From: Vibrio scophthalmi LMG 19158
GTDB taxonomy: Bacteria; Pseudomonadota; Gammaproteobacteria; Enterobacterales; Vibrionaceae
Assembly: GCF_000222585.1 (NCBI RefSeq)
Contig: NZ_AFWE01000051.1
Location: 28,635 to 92,634, forward strand
Direction of reading: 5' to 3'
Length of the DNA: 64,000 bases
The translations under genes were made by a program, and so were the position numbers. Positions 54,066 through 62,129 of the stretch are shown here, one piece after another. The number at the start of each line of letters is the position of its first letter. Position 1 is the stretch's first letter. The notes beneath the pieces are model-generated. The model had not been told where the DNA came from, made no database searches, and worked only from the letters and a program-made list of their open reading frames with translations.

Positions 54066-55577
54066 TTATGAGAGAAGTTCTCGCAGTGTCATGGGTGACT
54101 GATTAATACCTAAAGCCTGCGCTGCCGTTATGCCATCTTTATTTTGATAGCACAAATTATGCCATGCCCTGAATATATCCAATACAGGAAGTAGTCCTCC
54201 AGGGCGCAGTTTGCGACGTGGCTCATTAATAAAACTGTCAAACAAAAGTTGAAACCGTTGTTGGTAAAATGCGGTTTGGCGAATAGAGGCTCGGCGGAGC
54301 CAATATTTTGGCTTATTGTGGCTTCCCGCTAAATAGCAAATCCCTTTTGCCATGTCTCCAGCATGAACAATTGCCCAGCGATCTCGCCACCAACCCATAT
54401 GCACGATATCAATTTTATCGAGTGGAAATTCTTTGCCCCACTGACCATCTTCATCGACGTACATAAGGTCGATTGTTGCCGCGTGAATACGTGGCAGACT
54501 AACACTCAATGCCGCTGATCTCAGCAATGGGTCTTGCGGCAAGTAAATGGCCACTTTTCTTTGGTCGTTACACAGACTTAAAACATGCAGAAAATGCGCA
54601 TACGAAGTGTATGGTGGACGAATTAGCGCGCCTTTCGATGGATAATGAAAAGCGGTTAAGTTCCCCATCGGGTCTTCTACATTACCACGGGCAAGAATCG
54701 TCTGATATTGTTGATCGATTCGCTCACGCAGATTTCGGGCTGAAGTCGTATTTAGATGATTTGACTCTGAAGTATGATCTCGAGAGACGAAACGCGCAGG
54801 ACTAGAAAAAGGGTCGTGATCGCAGCTGCCAGTAGGTTCTTCTTGAGCCGAATAGTTCACGTGCTGACTGAGAATGTAGCCAGAATGTGCCTCGCCGGTC
54901 GCAATCCAATAGACACCATTGTTGCTTTTGCTCTGCAAAGGCATGTAGTGGGATGCGAGTTCGTATTGCTCAGCGTGGTTAACCCAACGTGCGTCGAACA
55001 TCGCCAATTTACGGCGGCAACGGCTGGCAATATGATCGATATGATCATAGAAGGTTTTTGGGTTGATAGTCAGCTTACGACAAATTTCACGGACGGAATA
55101 ACCCATAAAGAGCAACCCCAATAGGTTCTCTTGAAAGTTGAGTTTATGGTTGGCACCGGACCATTTGTCGACAAAAGTCGATTGGCATACTTTGCAGCGA
55201 TAACGTTGACGATCACCGCTATAACCAAAGGCATGGTAGAGGTGTTTATGACTATGGATGGATAATCCGAAATGCTCACAATCTTTATTGCGACAAGCGG
55301 GCAGTCCTTCACAATGTAATTGTCTTAAACGGTGTAATTCATCAAGTACATCTTGATTGTTGAGTAGCGGAGGGAAGGCACCACATTCACGACAAACCAT
55401 CGCAGGGCGCTTAGGGTTGGCATGTTGGACAACATAACGGTGTGCGTCGCTTAATCCAAAGTTATCGCAGGCCAGTGTTTTACAGAAGTTCAGTTGACAT
55501 AAGGTGTTGCCATGCTCGTCTGTGACAGCTTCGGGCAATTCAGAACCTTTGTGTGGATGCGATGATGGTTTTATCAC
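54066..55577 (-). CDS. Transposase-like protein with paired zinc ribbons (possible domesticated transposase)
   Basis: A 503-residue protein. The N-terminus has two similar zinc-binding units: C32-x4-C37 with C62-x2-C65, and C95-x4-C100 with C128-x2-C131; each CX4C is followed by 'FGL'. The second unit ends 'RYRCKVCQSTFVDKW', reminiscent of IS1-type transposase zinc ribbons. A helix-turn-helix follows ('LLFMGYSVREICRKLTINPKTFYDHI'), then a segment like the first strand of an RNase H fold ('GVYWIATGEAHSGYILS'). No terminal inverted repeats or target duplications were seen, and the neighbours are conserved chromosome II genes. It may therefore be domesticated. Function unknown. Confidence 0.7.
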   Translation of the reverse strand: MIKPSSHPHKGSELPEAVTDEHGNTLCQLNFCKTLACDNFGLSDAHRYVVQHANPKRPAMVCRECGAFPPLLNNQDVLDELHRLRQLHCEGLPACRNKDCEHFGLSIHSHKHLYHAFGYSGDRQRYRCKVCQSTFVDKWSGANHKLNFQENLLGLLFMGYSVREICRKLTINPKTFYDHIDHIASRCRRKLAMFDARWVNHAEQYELASHYMPLQSKSNNGVYWIATGEAHSGYILSQHVNYSAQEEPTGSCDHDPFSSPARFVSRDHTSESNHLNTTSARNLRERIDQQYQTILARGNVEDPMGNLTAFHYPSKGALIRPPYTSYAHFLHVLSLCNDQRKVAIYLPQDPLLRSAALSVSLPRIHAATIDLMYVDEDGQWGKEFPLDKIDIVHMGWWRDRWAIVHAGDMAKGICYLAGSHNKPKYWLRRASIRQTAFYQQRFQLLFDSFINEPRRKLRPGGLLPVLDIFRAWHNLCYQNKDGITAAQALGINQSPMTLRELLS

Positions 55578-55787
55578 GTAACACCTAAAATTAAGGGGGC
55601 AAGGCTTTATCCACGACCAAACCTAATCAAGCAAATGACATCCTTCACACTTTATAACACGCCAATGTAATCAATGAAGTAGGATGTACTACAACGACAT
55701 ATTCAACTTAAATGAATAAAGTGAGCAGTCGTTGTTATGCCTCGTTGGGTCAGTTGCTAGATGCCACAATCCCCCCTCGGGTGATTA

Positions 55788-55812
55788 AAGCAGCCAGTCA
55801 GGCACTGGCTGT
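55788..55812 (-). terminator. Terminator of deoD
   Basis: Stem CAGCCAGT / ACTGGCTG followed by CTTTAATC on the minus strand, ten bases after the deoD stop. Confidence 0.75.
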
Positions 55813-55821
55813 AAAACAAAT

Positions 55822-56532
55822 TTAGATAGAAATTGCCGTTTCGAGTGCAACTTTCATCATGTCATTGAACGATTTTTGACGTTCTTCCGCGCTCAGTTTC
55901 TCTCCGCGAATGATATGGTCTGAAACCGTTAGAATTGTCAGTGCTTTTGCACCAAGATCCGCCGCTACGCCGTAAATACCAGCCGCTTCCATATCAACAC
56001 CAAGAATGCCTAGCTTTTCCATTTTTGCGAAGATATCGGCTTCAGGCGTGTAGAAAAGATCCGCTGAGAATACGTTGCCCACTTTCACTGGCACATTTTG
56101 CGCACGCGCTTGGTTTACCGCCTCTTCAAGTAGGCCATAATCTGCGATCGCAGCGAAATCGTGGTTGTTAAAACGAATGCGGTTTACTTTTGAATCGGTT
56201 GATGCGCCCATACCGATAACCACATCCATTAGGTTTACATCATCGCGAACCGCACCACAGCTGCCTACTCGAATCACATTTTTCACACCGTATTCTGCGA
56301 TCAACTCGTGTACGTAGATGCAGCAAGATGGGATACCCATACCGTGTCCCATCACAGAAACAGGCTTGCCTTTGTATGTGCCGGTGTAACCAAACATGTT
56401 TCGCACATCACACACTTGTTTGACGTCATCAAGGAAAGTTTCCGCAATATATTTAGCGCGAAGAGGATCGCCTGGCATCAAAACAGTTTCAGCGAAATCA
56501 CCAGGTTGAGCATTAATGTGTGGGGTTGCCAT
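55822..56532 (-). CDS. deoD: Purine nucleoside phosphorylase (DeoD type)
   Basis: Splits purine nucleosides with phosphate for salvage. At 236 residues it fits the hexameric DeoD group. Phosphate and substrate residues are visible: His5, Arg25, Arg44, Arg88 and Ser91, Glu182, catalytic Asp205 in 'VSDHI' and Arg218 in 'AEERQ' (E. coli numbers are one lower). One change: E. coli 'VEMEAAG' is 'VDMEAAG' here (Asp180). This appears to be the chromosome II copy (VCA0053 in V. cholerae); another deoD is expected in the deo operon. Single gene divergent from the photolyase operon. Confidence 0.95.
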   Translation of the reverse strand: MATPHINAQPGDFAETVLMPGDPLRAKYIAETFLDDVKQVCDVRNMFGYTGTYKGKPVSVMGHGMGIPSCCIYVHELIAEYGVKNVIRVGSCGAVRDDVNLMDVVIGMGASTDSKVNRIRFNNHDFAAIADYGLLEEAVNQARAQNVPVKVGNVFSADLFYTPEADIFAKMEKLGILGVDMEAAGIYGVAADLGAKALTILTVSDHIIRGEKLSAEERQKSFNDMMKVALETAISI

Positions 56533-56781
56533 AGTCGTTACTCCGATATTTTAGGAAAGTTCAATCTAGTAATTACTAAAAGTGTTGAACCTCAATAAAT
56601 CTGTTGAGGCAATACTAGCTAGATGTAGCGGGACTCCTTGAGAAGTATGTCACAAAAAGTCGAGCTAATCGGATTAATTTTCCTATTGATAACTAATTGT
56701 GTTGAAACTGGTAAGGCAATCGTTTTGCCGAACGATTGCGTCATTCAATTCCTTATTTATTTATCGACAGTATGACATTTC

Positions 56782-56852
56782 TGTACGAATTTAATTTTTG
56801 TACAACAATTGTTTTTTATGCTAATACTTATACGTGAAATAATTTTGTATAC
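56782..56852 (+). promoter_or_regulatory. Paired TGTAC-type operator upstream of the DUF523-MerR-photolyase operon
   Basis: Two copies of one pattern occur in the 391-base gap 56533-56923. TGTACG (56782-56787), eleven bases, TGTACA (56799-56804), then TATACG (56829-56834), eleven bases, TGTATA (56846-56851). Together they read TRTACG-N11-TGTAYA, twice, 47 bases apart. Half-sites of this kind have been reported for light- or B12-linked MerR regulators of the LitR/CarH group. The MerR gene is in this operon, so autoregulation is plausible. A likely -35 (TTGTAC) overlaps the first unit. Confidence 0.55.
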
Positions 56853-56923
56853 GCAGTTTGTGTGCATAACTTGTTTGGTGACCTTTGAGATGTAAAGGGC
56901 GATTGTTTAAAGAGGGAAAGGGT

Positions 56924-57874
56924 ATGGAACAGGAAATCAAAATCGGTGTTAGTGCCTGTGTACTCGGTGAAACCGTTCGTTTTGACGGTGGACATAAATC
57001 GAGTCGATTTGTTACCAAGGAATTGGGTAATCATTTTAGATTCGTTCCCGTTTGCCCTGAAGTTGAATCTGGTATGCCAGTACCAAGGCCGACGATTCGT
57101 CTGATTTCAGATAAAGAACGTATTGCCTTGGTTGAAACAAGAGATGCAAGCAAGGATCACACTGACAGCATGTTGGCATTTTCTCGTCGTCGTATAGAAC
57201 GATTACAAAACGAAGATTTATGCGGCTACGTGGTGTGCGCTAAATCTCCGACATGCGGCATGGAACGAGTAAAAGTGTATGGCAGCAATAGTGCTGAAAA
57301 AAGCGGTATTGGTTTGTACACCAAAGAGCTCATGACACGTATGCCTTGGTTGCCAATCGAAGAAGATGGCCGACTTAATGATCCGATATTAAAAGAAAAC
57401 TTTGTGACTCGGGTGTTCTGCTTACACGACTTTTATCATTCGATGGATGGGGAGCCAAGTGCAGGTAAAATTGTGGCGTTTCATTCTCGTTACAAGCTGA
57501 CATTGATGGCGCACCATCCGGCCTCTTATAAAAAGCTGGGAAAACTAGTCGCACAAGTTGCAAATTATTCTATTGAAGAGTTTTATCAGCTCTACCGTGT
57601 TGGTTTAATGACAGCAATGGCAAATCGCGCCAGTCGAAAAAATAACACTAATGTTTTAATGCATATTCAGGGCTATTTCAAAAAAGCACTAGAAAAAAAC
57701 GAGAAAGCTGAGCTTTGCCAGGTGATTGACGATTATCGTCTGGGTGTTCTTCCTCTGCTGGCACCGCTAACGCTATTAAAGCATCATATGCAGCGCTTCC
57801 CTGATGAATATTTACAAAGTCAGAAATTTTTAAACCCTTACCCACAGGAGTTACGTTTACGCTATGGGCTGTGA
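56924..57874 (+). CDS. DUF523-DUF1722 protein (TudS-like domain fused to YbgA-like domain)
   Basis: Residues about 5-150 are DUF523 with its conserved cysteines in 'SACVLG' (C12), 'VCPEV' (C44), 'VVCAKSPTCGM' (C105, C111). DUF523 proteins of the TudS group bind a [4Fe-4S] cluster and remove sulphur from thiouracil, so a similar cluster is likely. The C-terminal part (about 185-305) is DUF1722 (E. coli YbgA), a helical domain ('FHSRYKLTLMAHHPASYKKLGKLVA'). The start is at 56924 because AGAGGGAAAGGG lies upstream; the frame to 56885 is not supported. The stop overlaps the MerR gene by 11 bases. E. coli ybgA also precedes phrB. Confidence 0.9.
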   Translation: MEQEIKIGVSACVLGETVRFDGGHKSSRFVTKELGNHFRFVPVCPEVESGMPVPRPTIRLISDKERIALVETRDASKDHTDSMLAFSRRRIERLQNEDLCGYVVCAKSPTCGMERVKVYGSNSAEKSGIGLYTKELMTRMPWLPIEEDGRLNDPILKENFVTRVFCLHDFYHSMDGEPSAGKIVAFHSRYKLTLMAHHPASYKKLGKLVAQVANYSIEEFYQLYRVGLMTAMANRASRKNNTNVLMHIQGYFKKALEKNEKAELCQVIDDYRLGVLPLLAPLTLLKHHMQRFPDEYLQSQKFLNPYPQELRLRYGL

Positions 57875-58664
57875 AAATAAACTGTACGCAATTCGCGAAG
57901 TATCAGAGTTAACCGGGATTAAGCCGGTGACATTGCGCGCATGGCAGCGTCGATACAATATCATTCAGCCGCAGCGTACTGAGAAGGGCCATCGCTTATA
58001 TACCTATGAACATATTGAACAGATCCGAATCATACAAGGGTGGCTGGAAAAAGGCGTTGCGATTGGTAAGGTAAAAGTATTACTTGATAGCGGGCAAGTT
58101 CCTGAATTTCCAACAGGCGCCGCGGATGTAGTGCTAGAAGAAGTGGAAACGACCTTAAGCGCACTTGCTCAACTAAATCGCCATAAAGCGGAAGCGACGT
58201 TATCGTTGGTGTTTAAAGAGTATCCATTAGAGATCATTACCACTCGGTATATTCAACCCATCGTTGCCGCGATAGCACAGGTGAAAAAAAGTCAGCAAAC
58301 ATTGCAATCAGGTCTGTTTCAATCGATTTTGTTAGCACGGTTAACGTCAATTTTAGACGCTGAAAACAAGGCGGCTCGCAATGGTAAAGGCTTGGTGGTT
58401 AGTTATGATGCTATAGGCTCGACAGCCATGAGGCTATGGGCGTTAAAGTTAGTCGATCGAGGTTACAGTATTAGCTTTATCGAAGGCGTTGACGATATCA
58501 GTGGGTTGCAATCTAATACGGGCCTTGAGAATTATGCAATGGTTGCTGTGTTTGCTTCACAAGCGCCTGCTCAAGCACAGCTCACGCCAATACAAGCACT
58601 TGCTAACGTATTGGGCAGTCAGTTTACCACTAGCCCATTAGTCACTACGTTAATGAGTGCGTAA
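57864..58664 (+). CDS. MerR-family regulator of the photolyase operon (MlrA/LitR-like)
   Basis: The N-terminal winged helix is a clear MerR domain ('YAIREVSELTGIKPVTLRAWQRRYNIIQPQRTEKGHRLYTYEHIEQI', about 8-75). The C-terminal 190 residues have a helical bundle followed by a Rossmann-like part ('NGKGLVVSYDAIGSTAMRLWALKLVDRGYSISFIEG'). This is like the sensor half of LitR/CarH proteins, but the DxHxxG cobalamin-binding motif is not visible, so B12 binding is doubtful. It overlaps the DUF523 gene and precedes the photolyase by about 75 bases. Probable self-control through the paired TGTAC sites. Confidence 0.87.
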   Translation: MGCENKLYAIREVSELTGIKPVTLRAWQRRYNIIQPQRTEKGHRLYTYEHIEQIRIIQGWLEKGVAIGKVKVLLDSGQVPEFPTGAADVVLEEVETTLSALAQLNRHKAEATLSLVFKEYPLEIITTRYIQPIVAAIAQVKKSQQTLQSGLFQSILLARLTSILDAENKAARNGKGLVVSYDAIGSTAMRLWALKLVDRGYSISFIEGVDDISGLQSNTGLENYAMVAVFASQAPAQAQLTPIQALANVLGSQFTTSPLVTTLMSA

Positions 58665-58741
58665 GATTGATTTTTTAGGTTGATGAAAGCGGATTAAACG
58701 AACATCCAACGGGCAATGGCTGTTGATAAAGGAGTGTTGTG

Positions 58742-60193
58742 ATGCAACTCATGTGGTTTCGCCGTGATCTACGCGTTGAAGATAATACGGCTTTGCAAAG
58801 CGCGATTAATACGCAGCAAGCCGTTATTGCGATTTACGTTGCCACGCCCGATAGTTGGCGAAACCATCACCTTAGTCCAATTCAAGCGGATTTGATTTAT
58901 CGTCGTCTATTTGAGTTACAGCAAGACTTAGCACAACTCAATATTCCCTTGCTATACATGGAAGTTGAAAACTATCAGCAATCTGTTCAGCAAGTGAGTG
59001 ACTGCGCGCTGCGCTATGGTGCAGAGCGTGTGGTATTTAATCGCGAGTATGAGGTTAATGAACAAGATCGTGATGATTTACTACACAGCCACAGCGCGAT
59101 TGAAATTCAGGGTTTTGATGATAAGTGTTTGCTGCCTCCTGGCTCCGTACTCAACAAACAAGGTCAGTACTTTAAAGTTTTTACCCCGTTTAAACGTGCC
59201 TATTTAGCTCGTTTAACCGAAAATCTACCGCCAGTGGTAAAAACTACCGCAGTACGAGACGATTCGACGAACATATTGGATATCAAGGCGGAGCCGAAAG
59301 AGTCGTATCCAGCACTTTTATCGCCGCAAAGTGTTTTCTCTTATCCACGCGAATCGAGTGAGCGATATGTGGTTAACAGCAAAGCGATTCGTCAATTGTT
59401 ACGTGAGTTTTGCCACGAGCGGGTCGATAACTATCACAACGATCGTGACAAACCAGCGCTAAACGCGACAAGCATGCTTTCACCTTATCTTGCCATTGGC
59501 GCTTTGTCGGTTCGACAATGTGTGGCTCGGGTTCTCTACTCTGCCCAAGCTCATCAGATAACCAGCCCCCTCTTGGGGGAAGGCATCCACACTTGGATCA
59601 GTGAATTGGTGTGGCGAGATTTTTATCAACATTTACTACACTTTGAACCAAAGCTCTGTAAAGGTCGCCATTTCGTTACGTGGACAGAAAAACTGCATTG
59701 GCCCGGGAGTAAACAACATTTAGCGGCCTGGCAAAAAGGGATGACAGGCTATCCAATTGTCGATGCCGCGATGCGTCAACTTAATCAAACCGGCTGGATG
59801 CACAACCGCTTGAGAATGGTCGTGGCCAGTTTCTTGACTAAGGACTTGCATCTTCACTGGCATCATGGTGAAAGGTATTTTATGCAGAAGCTGGTGGATG
59901 GAGACTATGCGGCCAACAATGGAGGGTGGCAGTGGAGTGCTTCGACGGGGTGCGATGCTCAGCCTTATTTTCGTATCTTTAATCCGACCGCGCAAGGTGA
60001 GAGGTTTGATCCAGACGGTGATTTTATTCGTCATTGGATCCCGGAGTTAAGCGCAGTACCCAACAAGTTTATTCACCAACCTTGGCGGTGGGAAAATGTC
60101 ATTAGCTTGTCATATCCTAAACCAATGGTTGATCACAAAAGCGAAAGAGAGATAACCTTACGGCTCTTTCAAGATGCTAAGGATTTCCAATGA
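58742..60193 (+). CDS. phrB: Deoxyribodipyrimidine photolyase
   Basis: Repairs UV pyrimidine dimers with light energy. The N-terminal antenna domain begins 'LMWFRRDLRVEDNTAL'. The FAD-binding C-terminal domain has 'LSPYLAIGALSVRQC', 'WISELVWRDFYQHLL', 'GYPIVDAAMRQLNQTGWMHNRLRMVVASFLTKDLHLHWHHGERYFMQKLVDGDYAANNGGWQWSASTGCDAQPYFRIFNP'. This is the class I CPD photolyase signature. The 483-residue length fits. AAGGAG is seven bases before the ATG at 58742; a GTG one codon earlier is not used. Confidence 0.97.
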   Translation: MQLMWFRRDLRVEDNTALQSAINTQQAVIAIYVATPDSWRNHHLSPIQADLIYRRLFELQQDLAQLNIPLLYMEVENYQQSVQQVSDCALRYGAERVVFNREYEVNEQDRDDLLHSHSAIEIQGFDDKCLLPPGSVLNKQGQYFKVFTPFKRAYLARLTENLPPVVKTTAVRDDSTNILDIKAEPKESYPALLSPQSVFSYPRESSERYVVNSKAIRQLLREFCHERVDNYHNDRDKPALNATSMLSPYLAIGALSVRQCVARVLYSAQAHQITSPLLGEGIHTWISELVWRDFYQHLLHFEPKLCKGRHFVTWTEKLHWPGSKQHLAAWQKGMTGYPIVDAAMRQLNQTGWMHNRLRMVVASFLTKDLHLHWHHGERYFMQKLVDGDYAANNGGWQWSASTGCDAQPYFRIFNPTAQGERFDPDGDFIRHWIPELSAVPNKFIHQPWRWENVISLSYPKPMVDHKSEREITLRLFQDAKDFQ

Positions 60194-61107
60194 TGCTGCG
60201 TAAGCTGCTCATACTATGCTGCTGTGTCAGCTCCACGGTTTTTGCACGGAGCTATGAGCTTCCCCCTCAAGACAGCAAGATTGTCGGTCGAACTCAATTT
60301 CACCAAATCAAAACAGGTGAAAGTATGGCTGATATTGCTAAGCAATACGACGTCGGCTTCTTAGCTTTGATGGCGGCTAACCAAGGCGTGGATCCTTTCT
60401 TGCCGCCGGTTGACTACGTCTTGACCATCCCAACGCAAGTGATCTTGCCGGATGTGAAACGTGAAGGTGTGGTGATTAACCTTGCCGAGTTGCGCTTGTA
60501 CTATTTTGTTCCTGAGCAAAACGTGGTGCACATCTTTCCGGTCGGAATTGGACGCATCGGACGTGATACGCCAGAAATGGTGACTAAAATTAGCCAAAAA
60601 AGGCCGAATCCAACTTGGACACCACCGAACTCGATTCGTAAAGAATATTTAGCAAAAGGGGTGACTCTACCAGCGGTTGTTCCCGCTGGGCCTGATAATC
60701 CGTTGGGTGAATATGCACTGCGTTTAGCTCACGGCGCTGGGGACTATTTAATTCACGGTACCAACAAAGATTTTGGTATTGGGATGCGAGTGAGTGCGGG
60801 TTGTATTCGTATGTCACCACAAGATATTGAATGGCTTTTTGAGCAGGTTGACTTAGGTGAGAAAGTTACCGTCATTAATGCACCGGTTAAAATTAGCTTA
60901 GAGCCTGACCGAAGTGTCTATATTGAAGCTCATGAACCGTTAACACGCAGCGATGGTAGTAAAACCGTGCTAGGCATACCACAAGAGCTAACATGGTGGT
61001 TGCAAGCAATGGATCAGCCTGAAGCGAAAGCTCGTGCGGTGATCTTGGCGCAAAATGGTGTGCCAGTTGAGATAGTGGCGCCCCAAGAGCTAGAGTCTCC
61101 TCTGTAA
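60190..61107 (+). CDS. L,D-transpeptidase (ErfK/YbiS/YcfS type) with LysM domain
   Basis: Periplasmic enzyme that cross-links peptidoglycan or attaches Braun-type lipoprotein. Signal peptide (about 1-19), LysM module (about 36-82, 'FHQIKTGESMADIAKQYDV'), then a YkuD catalytic domain with His189 in 'LIHGTN' and the active-site 'SAGCIRM' (Ser202, Cys205, Arg207). The ATG overlaps the phrB stop (ATGATG at 60190), so it is part of the photolyase operon; V. cholerae shows the same order. A weak hairpin CCTGTA/TACAGG (61126-61147) after the stop may end the operon. Confidence 0.93.
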   Translation: MMLRKLLILCCCVSSTVFARSYELPPQDSKIVGRTQFHQIKTGESMADIAKQYDVGFLALMAANQGVDPFLPPVDYVLTIPTQVILPDVKREGVVINLAELRLYYFVPEQNVVHIFPVGIGRIGRDTPEMVTKISQKRPNPTWTPPNSIRKEYLAKGVTLPAVVPAGPDNPLGEYALRLAHGAGDYLIHGTNKDFGIGMRVSAGCIRMSPQDIEWLFEQVDLGEKVTVINAPVKISLEPDRSVYIEAHEPLTRSDGSKTVLGIPQELTWWLQAMDQPEAKARAVILAQNGVPVEIVAPQELESPL

Positions 61108-61241
61108 TAGCAAGGTTACGCTCTGCCTGTAAAGCGGTTACTACAGGGTGTTTGTAATTAAATTGTGAACAAAATTCGACATATCCTTTCTAAATCGCCA
61201 TCGTAAAGTGATTACGTTCAATGGTGATTTAGGCGGGAATT

Positions 61242-61862
61242 TTGGATAGTGAACATACATTACGTGAAAATATTTTGGCACTGCTACTGGGCAGTGCTTT
61301 AGTTTCTTTAGGTGTTATCTTCTTTAATCATGTAGGTCTGTTAACCGGGGGAACGGCTGGATTAGCCATCTTCATCACCAAAGTTAGCACCTTAAGTTTT
61401 GGCCAAGTCTTCTTCCTTATCAATCTCCCTTTCTATTTGCTCTCTGTGACACGCATGGGTTGGCGTTTTACCTTAAATACGTTTGCTGCGGTCAGTCTAG
61501 TATCACTTGCGGTTGACCATCTCTACCATGTTATTGAACTGAAACACATTATGCCTTTATATGCGGCATTGATCGGTGGCGGTCTAATTGGAACGGGAAT
61601 GTTGATTATTTTTCGCCACAGAATGAGCCTTGGTGGGTTCAGCATTCTGGCGTTATATCTTCAGGATCGATTTGGCATTCGGGCAGGTAAAGTTCAGATG
61701 GCATTAGATTGTAGCATCGTCGTGATGTCGGTATTTATTGTTGATTGGCGGCTTATCGGTTTATCAATATTAGGTGCGATTATGACCAATCTTATTGTTG
61801 CGATGAACCATAAGCCAGGACGATATCAACCACGTGCGGATAAAAAAGCGCCCACACGATAA
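61242..61862 (+). CDS. YitT/DUF161-family membrane protein
   Basis: About six membrane segments with the family start 'LGSALVSLGVIFFNHVGLLTGGTAGLAIFITKV' and 'FFLINLPFYLLSVTRMGWRFT'. The C-terminal DUF2179 domain of the long Gram-positive YitT proteins is absent, so at 206 residues it is the short form. TTG is the start codon: the only upstream in-frame ATG is followed by a stop, and GGCGGGA is placed well for TTG. Function unknown. Confidence 0.85.
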   Translation: MDSEHTLRENILALLLGSALVSLGVIFFNHVGLLTGGTAGLAIFITKVSTLSFGQVFFLINLPFYLLSVTRMGWRFTLNTFAAVSLVSLAVDHLYHVIELKHIMPLYAALIGGGLIGTGMLIIFRHRMSLGGFSILALYLQDRFGIRAGKVQMALDCSIVVMSVFIVDWRLIGLSILGAIMTNLIVAMNHKPGRYQPRADKKAPTR

Positions 61863-61877
61863 GCAATCGTATGGGCG
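61842..61877 (-). terminator. Minus-strand terminator overlapping the YitT stop
   Basis: Twelve-base-pair stem CGCCCACACGAT / ATCGTATGGGCG (one mismatch) with TTTTTT on the minus strand. It could stop readthrough from the BCCT gene, and part of the stem encodes the last YitT codons. Confidence 0.7.
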
Positions 61878-62090
61878 AAAAAGGGCAACAATTTGACATT
61901 GTTAATTGGAGATGTTGGCAACATCCTTATTCAAACTGTTATAAAGTATCCGCGATCTTTAGAATGACTTTGTAGCAGCGTAACCAACGATGCGTAACTT
62001 AACATTATCATTACGATTTATTAATCCTTAAAATCACAAAGATAATTTTCATTATTGCAAGCGGCGTGCTACAGAGAATAGAGAACAGAG

Positions 62091-62116
62091 GAACGTGCTC
62101 ACCATTGAGCACGTTC
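62091..62116 (-). terminator. Hairpin after the BCCT gene (possible terminator)
   Basis: A perfect ten-base-pair stem GAACGTGCTC / GAGCACGTTC, 14 bases beyond the BCCT stop. A T run is missing, so termination here may be weak. Confidence 0.5.
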
Positions 62117-62129
62117 GTTTATGCATAGG

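Noticed and set aside
54066-55577. Intact insertion sequence
   Set aside because: No terminal inverted repeats or target-site duplications were found, and the surrounding gene order is the conserved one.
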